Below are positions 51,976 to 61,456 of a DNA stretch of 64,000 nt, piece by piece. Where the stretch lies: positions 255,216 through 319,215 of the forward strand of contig NZ_WJXZ01000002.1 in assembly GCF_009668025.1 (NCBI RefSeq), read 5' to 3'. Each line of letters opens with the position of its first letter. The first letter of the stretch is position 1. The translations under genes were made by a program, and so were the position numbers. The DNA comes from Larkinella terrae (GTDB lineage Bacteria > Bacteroidota > Bacteroidia > Cytophagales > Spirosomataceae). The notes under the pieces were generated by a model. The model searched no databases and was not told the origin of the DNA. It was given only the letters and a program-made list of their open reading frames with translations.

Positions 51976-52842
51976 TCAATTGGGATTATTCAGGGCTTGG
52001 GCGGTTTTCTCCGTGTAATCCGACAACTCGCTTTCTTCCACGATTTTCACGCGCGGTTGTTGATCAATCAGTTCAATGGCTTGATCATAAGACTTATAAA
52101 GACTCCGGTTTTTCGGTCGGGCCACCAGCAGGTCGAAACGGGCGTTGCGTTCATCGGCGTAGGGTTGCAACAGCGTGAATTGGCCAAAATTCAGGGTGGC
52201 TTTCTCGTGAATGGACTGCTCCAACTTCAGGTCGAAACTGACCGGTTTGACCAGATTGTAAGTACCATTTTGCCAGGCAAAAGGAAACTGATACGACAAA
52301 TCCGTGCTGCCCGGTTTGACCGTTATGGACTGCTCCAACGTTTCGCGGCTAATGCGCCCCAGCAAGCGTTGGCGTAAGTTCTTTTTAAAGGAAGTAAGCA
52401 AGTACGCATCATCATGACGTCCCCGATTTGGGTCTTCTTCATCGTAAAAAGCCAGATAAAGCCGGTAAAATTCATCCGCAATCTTGCTTAAGTCAGACGT
52501 ATAGACAACACCGGTTTTGACCTCACCGAATTGCAAGGCGCTGGAATCACGAATCAGGATTTCGTTGTCGATCAGTTGGCGCGGGTGTTGTTTGTAATTG
52601 GCAAAGATTTCCGGCTGTTTGTTTAGTTGATTTGCTCGGATGGATATTCCCCTAAAATAAGATCGGATTGTTTTCTCAGGAAATTTAGGATACAGCTTTC
52701 GGATGCGGCTAAGCCGCGATGGATAACGGAAAACCGCCTGACGCTGCTCCGGAAACCACAGCAATACCCCAATATTCAACACCTCACCCAGTGCCTGGGA
52801 GTGATGGTATTGGAGGACGCTATAGTGGAATACGGAGTTCAC
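51976..52842 (-). CDS. DUF3037 domain protein
   Basis: 288 residues. The N-terminal FHYSVLQYHHSQALGEVLNIGVLLWFP is the DUF3037 signature, cited in parts as FHYSVLQYHH and GEVLNIGVLLWFP. The C-terminal part (TLNFGQFTLLQPYADERNARFDLLV region and PKNRSLYKSYDQAIELI) is not recognised. Elsewhere DUF3037 genes often neighbour HipA-like kinase genes, which are not seen here. It follows the HNH nuclease gene by 18 nt on the same strand, so the two form an operon. Function unknown. Confidence 0.82.
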   Translation of the reverse strand: MNSVFHYSVLQYHHSQALGEVLNIGVLLWFPEQRQAVFRYPSRLSRIRKLYPKFPEKTIRSYFRGISIRANQLNKQPEIFANYKQHPRQLIDNEILIRDSSALQFGEVKTGVVYTSDLSKIADEFYRLYLAFYDEEDPNRGRHDDAYLLTSFKKNLRQRLLGRISRETLEQSITVKPGSTDLSYQFPFAWQNGTYNLVKPVSFDLKLEQSIHEKATLNFGQFTLLQPYADERNARFDLLVARPKNRSLYKSYDQAIELIDQQPRVKIVEESELSDYTEKTAQALNNPN

Positions 52843-52860
52843 GCGATTAGGGTTTGTTTC

Positions 52861-53793
52861 CTACGACCGAAAAATCTTATCGTTGTGGTATTCTAAATAA
52901 AATGGAGAAGGTTTATTTATTTCTAATTCAGGAAGGATTAGTAAGCTTTTTCCGTGATATTGATAGTATTCTTTACCATTCTCAAATTCTTCTCGGATCC
53001 GTTTACTTATTTCAATTTTAAAATTGGGAGTAACTGTAATATAACCGTTGTCAAAAAGCTTGTGCATATCGGAACGTAGCAGTAACCCATTAGCTGTTTG
53101 ATTAGGACCAGATTCAGCAAAGGGCTTAATATGAGCTGCTTCTAAAACCGGTAAAGTTTTCTCACCTGTAATAGCACACCTTTTATGATAGGCATCTATT
53201 ACCGAAAGCCGGAAAGCACCTTGTCCTATGCGCACTTTTTGCAAAACCGCGCTTCCATATTGAGGTAATTCTTCGGCTACTGTAAACGAATCTTGACTTT
53301 TAGGAACGGTTGTTAGGTAAGTTGCTAATACTGTTTCAATCTGTTGCCAGAGCGCCCGGCCAATGCTATCGTTTGTACTATATGTCTTGCCTTGTACGAT
53401 GCTTTTACTCCAATTTTCTGGAACGGTTATCCAGTCTTCTTGTTTAAAAAACACTGGGTTTGTAAGTGCTATGCAGCCGATAGTTGGATTTCGCTCCTGA
53501 TTTTTGCGGTATTGTTGGATCATTGTTCTAAACTGTTCGAAACTTCCACACCCATTGCGGAGACCAAATGTATCCCAGGCAATAGAAAGTGGAAGTTGGC
53601 TTTGAGCGGCAAAAAAGCCTATGCCGCCAATAGCATTGCGCGGACTTTTTAATTTGAAAAGGAATGCACCACCAGGCTTAAGAACCCGAAAAGAAGTTTG
53701 TCCACCAGGTTGCCAAAAATTCACATCTTCTGGAGCTAGGCTACTCAGATAATTATACCAGCGCCAGTCGGTTACACCTAAATAATAATTCAT
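52861..53793 (-). CDS. HNH endonuclease with N-terminal PUA/EVE-like domain
   Basis: 310 residues. The C-terminal HNH_2-type nuclease (about 195-260) has CAITGEKTLPVLEAAHIKPF, then ANGLLLRSDMHKLFDNGYI: His221, Asn235 and His244 form the HNH core. The N-terminal half (about 1-150; FRVLKPGGAFLFKLKSP, GGIGFFAAQSQLPLSIAWDTF, GCIALTNPVFF and DWITVPENW) has the order of conserved pieces expected of a PUA/EVE-like base-reading domain. EVE-HNH proteins restrict DNA carrying modified bases. The gene is visibly AT-rich against its neighbours, a sign of transfer. The reader-domain assignment is by pattern and is less sure than the HNH call. Confidence 0.85.
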   Translation of the reverse strand: MNYYLGVTDWRWYNYLSSLAPEDVNFWQPGGQTSFRVLKPGGAFLFKLKSPRNAIGGIGFFAAQSQLPLSIAWDTFGLRNGCGSFEQFRTMIQQYRKNQERNPTIGCIALTNPVFFKQEDWITVPENWSKSIVQGKTYSTNDSIGRALWQQIETVLATYLTTVPKSQDSFTVAEELPQYGSAVLQKVRIGQGAFRLSVIDAYHKRCAITGEKTLPVLEAAHIKPFAESGPNQTANGLLLRSDMHKLFDNGYITVTPNFKIEISKRIREEFENGKEYYQYHGKSLLILPELEINKPSPFYLEYHNDKIFRS

Positions 53794-54200
53794 ACTTCAA
53801 GATAAGCAACCTAAGCAAAATATGAAGTTTGGTTTACTCAAAATTAGCTATTTAAAAACGGCAAAGCTGCGTATTCCTCAGCAATAAATATGTGAATGGC
53901 TCAATTCCTGAGAATTACATTACTAAGAATCTTCAAACAACTCCTGGATTCCTCTACCGGTATGCTTTTATCGAGCAGAAAATACAACGGTTGGCATCAA
54001 GACCATATTCACAAGCCGAAAAATGGGTAATAATTGAACTGTAACGCGCTACTCACTGCTTCTCCAAAGTCCGAACTTCTTCCCCAACCGCCCGCTTGCG
54101 AGTTTGTCGCAAACCACCCTTCCAATGTCATTTTTACCCTCCTTCGGTTACAAAACCGCCTGCTACTTTTGTCTTACCAACAACCAAAGACGTAAACAAC
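53794..54200. other. AT-rich intergenic region, no gene
   Basis: 407 nt between the divergent HNH and VOC genes. The left two thirds are AT-rich like the HNH gene; the right end returns to the usual composition and carries the VOC gene promoter element at 54164-54171. Confidence 0.6.
54164..54171 (+). promoter_or_regulatory. -7 element TACTTTTG for the VOC-family gene
   Basis: TACTTTTG matches TAnnTTTG, 29 nt before ATG 54201. The preceding AAAACCGCCTGC matches AAAACCGCCCGC before the OsmC gene -7 element at 7194. Confidence 0.5.
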
Positions 54201-54665
54201 ATGCAAAAGATCACCACATTCCTGACCTTCAACGACCAGGCCGAAGAAGCCGCTCAGCTGTATACGTCGGTTTTCAAAAACTCGAAAATTACCAGCGTCA
54301 GCCGCTACGGCGAGGGAGCGCCCGTGCCCGCCGGAACTGTGATGTCCGTGACGTTCGAGCTGGATGGGCAGCCGTTTTCGGCGCTGAACGGCGGTTCGCA
54401 TTTCAAGTTTTCCGAAGGCATTTCGCTGTTTGTCAATTGCGACACGCAGGAGGAAGTCGATGCCTACTGGGAAAAACTGACCGCCGATGGGGGAGAACCG
54501 GGGCGGTGTGGCTGGCTGAAAGACAAATTCGGTGTGTCCTGGCAGATTATTCCTTCCAATTTAGGGAAATTGCTGCAGGACAAAGATCCCGAAAAAGCCA
54601 AACGTAAGATGCAGGCCATGCTGAAAATGTCGAAGCTGGATATGGCAACGTTGGAACAGGCGTAG
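54201..54665 (+). CDS. VOC-family (PhnB-like) protein
   Basis: 154 residues from ATG 54201. Two beta-alpha-beta-beta-beta modules of the vicinal oxygen chelate fold: TFLTFNDQAEEAAQLYTSVF, MSVTFELDGQPFSALNGG, ISLFVNCDTQEEVDAYWEKL, CGWLKDKFGVSWQIIP. This is the PhnB/3-demethylubiquinone methyltransferase-like subgroup, whose members mostly lack known activity. Start supported by the promoter element upstream; longer frames at 54096 have no conserved sequence. Single gene. Confidence 0.88.
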   Translation: MQKITTFLTFNDQAEEAAQLYTSVFKNSKITSVSRYGEGAPVPAGTVMSVTFELDGQPFSALNGGSHFKFSEGISLFVNCDTQEEVDAYWEKLTADGGEPGRCGWLKDKFGVSWQIIPSNLGKLLQDKDPEKAKRKMQAMLKMSKLDMATLEQA

Positions 54666-54900
54666 GCCGGAACGGTTTTCGCGTAAGTTCCTCAGGCAAA
54701 AAGCGGGCGAATTTTACCGCCAGAATCTTGTTCGAACACTTGGACACGGTTCTGGCGGTCATTGCTTTCTTACCGGGCAAAACCGCATCACCGGCGAACC
54801 GGCGTAGCATTTTTTCGTGAACAGGACCGATTGAAAAGGGTTCGCGTTTGATTTTGGCAAGATATTGACCTAATTTTCAAACGAAAATGAAATCAATCGC

Positions 54901-56700
54901 ATGAACATTCCGAACCCTTTCGCCAACTCATTTACCTCAACGTACTTCCCTTTCAAAAAACACCTGGGTCTGTGGGCTTTTGTGTTCATTACCCTGTCGA
55001 CGCAATCGTACGCGCAGCCAACCGCTAAACCCCAGTCCAGCTCAAAACCGGTCGTACCGGCCAACCCCGCTTATTCAACCGATAAGGCGGTTTTGGCCAA
55101 AGGGCAGCAGTTGTTCCAGCAGAACTGCACGGCCTGCCATAATTTTCTGCAAAAGGGAATTGGGCCCAATCTGGCGACGGTGACGCTGGAGGTTCCGGCG
55201 GCCTGGCTGAAAACGTTTATTCATAACGCGCCGGAAGTAATCAAGAGTGGCGACGCCCGGGCGTATGCGCTTTTTGAGGAATACAAGCAAACCATGCCGC
55301 CGTTCACCCACCTGAGCGATGGCGACGTGGAAGCCCTGATGGCCTTTATTCACTCGAAACGGAAAGTGTCGAATGTCGATATCGGCAGCGAAAAACTGGG
55401 CGCTGAGCTGAAAGACCCGATTCCGACCAAAATACCGCAGTCCGGTTTGCATCTCGAATTGCAGGAAGTGGCTAAGGCTCCGGCCAGTGCCGAGAAAGTA
55501 CCGCTGGCCCGCATCAACAAAATGCAGGTACTGCCCGGGAAAAAAGACCGGCTTTTCCTGGAAGATTTGCGGGGAACGCTGTACGAAATGGAAGGCAATG
55601 CGCTGCGGGTTTTCATGGATTTCGCGAAAGAACGCCCCAATTTCATTCACACACCCGGTTTGGCAACCGGCCTTGGCAGTTACGCATTTCACCCGGATTT
55701 TCAGACGAACGGTCTGTTTTATACGACCCACACCGAAAAAGCCAATACCGCCCCCGCCGACTTCGCCTACGCCGACTCGATCAAGGTGACGCTGCAATGG
55801 GTGCTGATCGAGTGGAAGGTGAACGACCCGGCTGCGAAGGAATTTGCCGGAACGGGTCGGGAGTTGTTTCGGATCAACATGGTGAGCCCGATTCACGGCG
55901 TTCAGGAAATTACGTTTAATCCGCTGGCCAAACCCGGTACACCGGATTATGGCTTGTTATATATCGGCATCGGCGACGGTGGCGCCACCGAAAACGGTTT
56001 TTATTTCATCTGCAAGGACAAAAACCGCCCCTGGGGAAAAGTCCTGCGCATTGATCCAAAAGGAAAAAACAGCAAAAACGGTAAATACGGCATTCCGGCC
56101 AGCAACCCGTTTGCGACCAACAAGGCGTATTTGGGTGAAATTTTCTGTCAGGGATTCCGCAATCCGAACCGGATTACCTGGTCGCAGGACGGAAAAATGC
56201 TGATTTCGGACATTGGTCAGGCGCAGGCGGAGGAGCTGAATCTGGGTGTTGCCGGGGCCGATTACGGCTGGCCGGAGCGGGAAGGGACGTTTGTCATCAA
56301 CCACCGGGGCCGCATGGATCGGGTGTATGCCCTGCCCGCCGACGATGCGAAATTCAAATACACGTATCCGGTGGTTCAGTACGACCACGACGAAGGCAAC
56401 GCTTTTTCGGCCGGTTTTGTCTACGAAAGCAAAGCCATTCCGGCGCTGACCGGGAAGTACATCTTTGGCGATATTGTCAGCGGGCGGGTTTTCTTTGTGG
56501 AAAGTAGCCAGCTTAAACCGGGCAAACAGGCTCCGATTCAGGAGTTTACGTTGCAGGTAGCCGGAAAAACCGCCGACCTTCAGACGCTGAGTAGCAGCAA
56601 AAAAACCGACCTGCGGTTTGGCCTCGGCCTGAATCAGGATTTCTACATTTATACCAAAGCCGACGGCCGGATTTACAAGGTGACGGGAGCCGGAAAATAA
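54901..56700 (+). CDS. Cytochrome c-PQQ-dependent sugar dehydrogenase fusion
   Basis: 599-residue periplasmic protein. After a signal (HLGLWAFVFITLSTQSYAQP region) comes a cytochrome c domain (about 60-155) with haem motif C76-T-A-C79-H80 and likely axial Met132 in QTMPPF. The rest (about 190-598) is a beta-propeller of the glucose/sorbosone dehydrogenase family (GLATGLGSYAFHPDF, GDGGATENG, FRNPNRITWS, ADYGWPEREG, GFVYESKAIPALTGKYIFGD region). It would oxidise a sugar or polyol with PQQ and pass electrons to its own haem. No PQQ synthesis genes are in the window. Substrate unknown. Confidence 0.9.
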   Translation: MNIPNPFANSFTSTYFPFKKHLGLWAFVFITLSTQSYAQPTAKPQSSSKPVVPANPAYSTDKAVLAKGQQLFQQNCTACHNFLQKGIGPNLATVTLEVPAAWLKTFIHNAPEVIKSGDARAYALFEEYKQTMPPFTHLSDGDVEALMAFIHSKRKVSNVDIGSEKLGAELKDPIPTKIPQSGLHLELQEVAKAPASAEKVPLARINKMQVLPGKKDRLFLEDLRGTLYEMEGNALRVFMDFAKERPNFIHTPGLATGLGSYAFHPDFQTNGLFYTTHTEKANTAPADFAYADSIKVTLQWVLIEWKVNDPAAKEFAGTGRELFRINMVSPIHGVQEITFNPLAKPGTPDYGLLYIGIGDGGATENGFYFICKDKNRPWGKVLRIDPKGKNSKNGKYGIPASNPFATNKAYLGEIFCQGFRNPNRITWSQDGKMLISDIGQAQAEELNLGVAGADYGWPEREGTFVINHRGRMDRVYALPADDAKFKYTYPVVQYDHDEGNAFSAGFVYESKAIPALTGKYIFGDIVSGRVFFVESSQLKPGKQAPIQEFTLQVAGKTADLQTLSSSKKTDLRFGLGLNQDFYIYTKADGRIYKVTGAGK

Positions 56701-57203
56701 ACTGCATATCTTGATACCTTGATACAAAAAAGCTCCTCAAGCACTTGGGGAGCTTTTTTGTATGTCCGGTAGCGTCATTAATAGAGTTAGTTACAACGAT
56801 CGGCCAATCGGAAATGGCCGCTTACTAATTCTGCTCCTTCAGTATCCTCCATCCTGCAAAAACCGGCTCTTTCTGCTCCTATTTTTTGCAAACCCTCCTG
56901 AAAACGGGCCGGATTGGCATAGATTTCGCGGGAAAATAGACTGGGCTATTCTGTGAATTCCACACGATTCGTCAGATGCAAAGGCTTTCACGAATAAGTT
57001 CAAAAGTTCCTTTTAGTACCTCTCCATGTTAACCCTGCCCGGGACGGTCTGCCACGGCCGGTCATTGGGTCTTCTCTTCCTGTATTCAGCTCACATTCGA
57101 AGGAATGTTGCTTTTGCTTGGTACACGAAAGCCGCTTGTAAGGCTTGTTCAGAATAATGCTGTGCATTTGTCAGAATTTGTCATCTGTGTAAAATTCAAC
57201 TTT
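56701..57203. other. Intergenic region upstream of the beta-helix protein gene
   Basis: 503 nt. It contains a terminator (56725-56760) at the left; the open frames beyond it show no recognisable protein. The end near 57150-57200 is AT-rich and may carry the promoter; GAATTTG and GCATTTG words are near matches to the -7 element. Confidence 0.55.
56725..56760 (+). terminator. Terminator after the PQQ dehydrogenase gene
   Basis: AAGCTCC (about 56730-56736) pairs with GGGAGCTT (56748-56755) with extension through CAAG/CTTG, followed by a T run. A-rich 5' flank makes it potentially bidirectional. Confidence 0.8.
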
Positions 57204-60200
57204 ATGATTCGTCATTTACTTTTCTTCTTTCTGCTTTTCTGCTGTTCATCCACCCTGATTGCTCAAGTCCGTATTTTCAATGCCAGCCCCTCGGCGCAAC
57301 CCGGCGAAGCCGTCAGCCTGCAGGGTAACTTCGGAGCCTCGGCCAAAGCGTTCCTGCTTTCCGGATCCGCTACTACCCCCTTAATGCTGCCCATTCTGGT
57401 CCAAAGCGCCAACCACGCGACCATTCAGATTCCGGCTAAACTCAGTCGGGAACTCTACGAAATCTGGGTGGAAGATCAGGGACAACGGAGCCCGAGCGTT
57501 TTTGTCAACCAGGCCAGGGGCATGCATTTCGACTCGCCTGAGGTTACCCCCGGTGGTTCGGTTCGCGTTTTTGGCCGTAACCTGCAGTTTCCCGGAGCAA
57601 CGCCCCGTGTGCGGCTGGTCGATCAGAGATCGGGAGTTACGCACGAAGCCGTCGTTGAGTCAGCCAAAAGTGATGCCTACCAACTCAATTTGAAACTGCC
57701 GGCTACGCTGCAGCCGGGCCGCGTCTACAGCGTTCGGCTGACCAACGGATTAGCCGGAGCGACCAACCTGACCACGATGGAACTGACACTTACTACCGTT
57801 ACGCCGGGTGTCGATTACTTTCAACTGGGCGTGGGCTGGGCGGCCAAACTCGATTTTTATACCAATGTATATAACGTCAAAACCGATCCCCGCCTGAAAC
57901 TGAAAGCCGTCGGAAACGGCCAGGCCAACGACCAGCCTGCCATTCAGCAAGCCATTGAGCAGGCTGCGGCCGATGGGGGCGGTATTGTTTACCTGCCCGC
58001 CGGGACGTACAAACTGCTGCTTTATCCGTATTTTGAATACCTCCGAATGCGGAATCGGGTAGTCGTTCAGGGAGCGGGGAAAGATCAGACGATCATCAAA
58101 TTTGGTTACGAACCGGGCGTAGCGCATTTGGGGCTGGACTGGCCATCGGTGCGGCAGGCTGGGCTGGCCGATTTATCCCTGCTGAATGTGGACGAAACCG
58201 GTAGCCCTTTGCTCAACAGCAGCCGGGGGCAGGGCACGGAGATTTTTCTGCAGCGGGTGCGGTTCGACCTCAACCGCAGCGACTGGCTGTGGCTGGCCAA
58301 CAGCAACAAGCTTGTCATTGCGAATACCGACCTTAATCAAGGCGTCGATAGCCAGTTCCGGTACAGGGGACCTTTGCAACTGGCCGATTGCAGCAACTTT
58401 GTATTGCGAAATAATACCTTCACGTATGCGGTCGATGGCCTGAATCTGGATAAGACGCACGAAGGGGTTTTTGAAAATAACCGGGTGTATCGCGACGGTT
58501 CGGCCCGCTACCCGACCAATACCATCCACCACGTGCTGATTCTCAACTTTACGCAGAATCTGGCCATTCTCAACAACGAATTCAAGGTTATTAACGGCCC
58601 GGCCCAGAACAGCAACGACGGCGAAACCATCATCAGCGAGGGCGGAGCGGGTGATCGCATCGACGAAGAAACCGGAACCGTCACCGGAGCCTCGGCTACC
58701 ACGCTGGAAGACCAGAACAAAAACTGGGGCAAGTTTCAGCGGCTGCCGGTGGTAGCCATCGTCAGCGGGAAGGGCATGGGGCAGTGGCGCAGCATCACCC
58801 GCCGGACTGGCAAGACGCTGGAACTGGACCGGGCCTGGGATGTGATTCCGGGCGTGGGGAGTCGTTATGCGATTTTCAACTGGGGTTCGCGCAACTGGCT
58901 GGTGTCGGGCAACCGGCTGGAGGGAAATCGCCGGGGTATCACGTTTTACCACAATGCCACCACGGATGTAGCGGTGGTCAACAATACGCTGATCAACAGC
59001 GGTTCGATCGATTTGACGCCGATTCAACAGCAATACAATGGCCGTCAGCAGTTTATCCCAATGTACAACAACCAAATCACTGGCAATTCGGTGTCGAATA
59101 CGGACGGGAGCAACGGCGTTTTCATTGGCGTACATTCCGTTCAGCACATCGATACAAAAACGTTTGGGACCTCGGTGGTGGGGCTGGAAGTGCGGGGCAA
59201 CACGGTCCGGGCCGGAACTCCGAACGTGCCCGCGGTGGTGGATGCGGTTTTTCCGGAAGGGTTTTTGAATTACCTGGAATACCATCAGATGAGCTATTAC
59301 GTAGACGAGCAGATCCCGGCAATTTTGGGAAGTGTTTTCGAGAACAACACGGCAATCAACTGCGATCACGGCCTGTATCTGAACAGCGGCAGTTACAACA
59401 CCCTCGTTTGCAATCTGAGCCTGACCAATTCGGGAAATGTCGACGACAAATCCCTGGATCGGCTGAGCCACAATTCAATGGCAACGGCCTCCTGTACTGC
59501 GGCCAGCAAACCCCCGGTTTCGAACAAACCGCCAACCCCGCCGGCAATCGGCCCGCTGACGGCCCAGGTGGGTGTGCCGTTTTCGACCACGCTGGCACCG
59601 TTTACCGATCCGGAGGGCGGCACGCTGACGTATGGGTTGAGCAGTTTGCCGGACGGACTCAGTTTCAATGCGACTAATCGGATCATCAGCGGAAAACCCA
59701 CCAAATCAGGCACTGTGGTGTTGACTTATTCGGCTACCGACGGGCAGGGATCGAGCAGTAGCTTAACGGTTAACCTGACGGTAAATCCGGCAGCCGCGCC
59801 AATTACCGCTGCTGGTCCGGTAGCGGCTCCGGCAACAAGCACGGAAGCGTCACCTGCGGTAACGGGGAATTTCGAAGGGTTTCTGGATAAGCTGGATTGC
59901 GGAGGTATTCGGGGCTGGGTCTGGGATCGGGACAAACCGAATACCGCATTTACGGTTGAGTTTTATCTCGAAACCGGTTCGCCTGTCACCACTACGATAC
60001 TGGGCCGCACGGCAGCCAACATCTACCGATCCGATCTGAAAGACGCGGGCAAGGGAAATGGCATTCATGCGTACAATTTTACCCCTCCCGCGGGTTTGAA
60101 AAACGGGACGATGGTAAAAGCCCGGGTGTTGGGAAGTACTTATCAACTGAAAGGGTCCCCAAAAGCCTACCAATGTACGGGTGCCCGCCTGTCGGCCGAA

Positions 60201-60467
60201 GATAACGCTGATTTGAAAGTAATCGTGTTGGGAAACCCGGTTGTGAACGATGCCGTCGAAGTAGAAGTCCGGGGAGTAGAAGGTGAGACGCTGCGGTTGC
60301 AGCTAACGGATGTACAGGGCCGGATGATTACCGATCAGTATGTGGCGCAGGCGGCATTCATTGAACGGCAACGCTTACACCTCCGAAACCAGCCGACGGG
60401 ATTGCTCTGGCTTCGGGTCAGTACACCAACACAGTTTAAAACCGTACGGGTCCTGAAAACGGAATAA
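57204..60467 (+). CDS. Secreted beta-helix (pectate lyase-like) protein with T9SS sorting domain
   Basis: 1087 residues from ATG 57204. Signal peptide (LLFFFLLFCCSSTLIAQ), two IPT/TIG-like beta-sandwiches (about 20-205), then a right-handed parallel beta-helix of the Pectate_lyase_3 type (about 225-760; NGQANDQPAIQQAIEQAAAD, GGGIVYLPAGTYKLL, many short repeats with Asn turns). An Ig-like putative cell-adhesion domain follows (GPLTAQVGVPFSTTLAPF, FNATNRIISGKPTKSG), an unassigned domain with LDCGGIRGWVWDRDKP, and a C-terminal T9SS type A signal (QLTDVQGRMI, GLLWLRVSTPTQFKTVRVLK). So it is exported and probably anchored on the surface. Polysaccharide lyase or hydrolase activity is plausible, substrate unknown. 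Confidence 0.85.
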   Translation: MIRHLLFFFLLFCCSSTLIAQVRIFNASPSAQPGEAVSLQGNFGASAKAFLLSGSATTPLMLPILVQSANHATIQIPAKLSRELYEIWVEDQGQRSPSVFVNQARGMHFDSPEVTPGGSVRVFGRNLQFPGATPRVRLVDQRSGVTHEAVVESAKSDAYQLNLKLPATLQPGRVYSVRLTNGLAGATNLTTMELTLTTVTPGVDYFQLGVGWAAKLDFYTNVYNVKTDPRLKLKAVGNGQANDQPAIQQAIEQAAADGGGIVYLPAGTYKLLLYPYFEYLRMRNRVVVQGAGKDQTIIKFGYEPGVAHLGLDWPSVRQAGLADLSLLNVDETGSPLLNSSRGQGTEIFLQRVRFDLNRSDWLWLANSNKLVIANTDLNQGVDSQFRYRGPLQLADCSNFVLRNNTFTYAVDGLNLDKTHEGVFENNRVYRDGSARYPTNTIHHVLILNFTQNLAILNNEFKVINGPAQNSNDGETIISEGGAGDRIDEETGTVTGASATTLEDQNKNWGKFQRLPVVAIVSGKGMGQWRSITRRTGKTLELDRAWDVIPGVGSRYAIFNWGSRNWLVSGNRLEGNRRGITFYHNATTDVAVVNNTLINSGSIDLTPIQQQYNGRQQFIPMYNNQITGNSVSNTDGSNGVFIGVHSVQHIDTKTFGTSVVGLEVRGNTVRAGTPNVPAVVDAVFPEGFLNYLEYHQMSYYVDEQIPAILGSVFENNTAINCDHGLYLNSGSYNTLVCNLSLTNSGNVDDKSLDRLSHNSMATASCTAASKPPVSNKPPTPPAIGPLTAQVGVPFSTTLAPFTDPEGGTLTYGLSSLPDGLSFNATNRIISGKPTKSGTVVLTYSATDGQGSSSSLTVNLTVNPAAAPITAAGPVAAPATSTEASPAVTGNFEGFLDKLDCGGIRGWVWDRDKPNTAFTVEFYLETGSPVTTTILGRTAANIYRSDLKDAGKGNGIHAYNFTPPAGLKNGTMVKARVLGSTYQLKGSPKAYQCTGARLSAEDNADLKVIVLGNPVVNDAVEVEVRGVEGETLRLQLTDVQGRMITDQYVAQAAFIERQRLHLRNQPTGLLWLRVSTPTQFKTVRVLKTE

Positions 60468-61456
60468 ATTGGCTAAAATATCACTTACCGTAATCCCGCA
60501 GCCAAATTACCATTAACGTATACGTATTATTACATACTTACCAAACGGGTGGTACACCGTCTTTCCAGTGTGATGCATCAATCGGAGATCACAAACCGGT
60601 ACGCCGGATCTCATTTGCGATGAGAGAAAAACCGCCATCCAGATACCTGCCTTCATTTATCAAGCGGTAGCATTGCCCGGACGACACCGCAAGCAAACCC
60701 CCATTTGGCGGGGTTTGCTCTGGTATTCTGTGCCGTACAATTTGAAAAATTACCCATAGATGTTACTGATTCTCTCTTTATGGTGATATAAAAATCGCTG
60801 GTTTAAAGGTAATGATTCTTTGAAAGCGCTCAATTTCCAATCCGCATTTAACAACCATATAATAAAATAAGCAGAATGGGCCTGTAAATTCAGACGGCTT
60901 TTTTTGTCTGTTAAATACAGGAATTGGAGTAAAGATAATTGAAAAAATTATATTTGTACAAGCAATAATAACTATTCTTTATTGTGCAAAAACACAGAGG
61001 GGTTAGCATATTTTGTAGAAAATTTATACAAGTAAAAATTTGAGTAGTAGATAGCTTTTTATCACTTAGCGAATGGTAACAGACGAAGTCACTGAATGCT
61101 TCAGATATCAGTAAACTATCTGTCTGATAAAAGAGATAAAGCAACTACTTACTAGATTAGCAGAATTAAATTCTATTTTTATTCACTTCATAAGTATTAT
61201 TTTTGTAAAGCATTTGTCCCTGATAAGTTCGCTTATATCAGTTAGAAAGTTTAACTGATGGTGAATGAAACACTTTTAACCGATTTTGGGGTTTTGGTTA
61301 CTTAAATTGTTTTCATTTTTCTTGATAAGTAAAAATACTTATATATTTATTTTCATGTGAAGTCTTTTTACTCAATAATGAACTGAATACGTAAGTCTGG
61401 CATTCAAAGTCAGATTATTTCCAGAATTAGTATCATTAATTTATTAAGTGGACTTT
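60468..61456. other. Long AT-rich intergenic region before the exopolysaccharide genes
   Basis: 989 nt without a supported gene. Hairpins: TCTCAT-TTGCG-ATGAGA at about 60610-60626 and AGCAAACCCC/GGGGTTTGCT at 60692-60701 and 60710-60719 (strong stem, no T run, so perhaps a terminator of the beta-helix gene only in part). From 60750 on it is very AT-rich. TAAGT-N6-ACTTA at 61326-61341 is a weak palindrome. The 77-residue minus-strand frame at 60911 is AT-driven and not convincing. The length suggests a regulatory leader for the operon. Confidence 0.6.

Noticed and set aside
56762-56956. 64-residue plus-strand open frame after the PQQ dehydrogenase gene
   Set aside because: It starts at the terminator, has no recognisable domain and no promoter element.
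60911-61144. 77-residue minus-strand open frame in the AT-rich leader
   Set aside because: Composition is that expected from AT-rich DNA (many Tyr, Asn, Phe, Leu); no ribosome-binding or promoter context and no family pattern.
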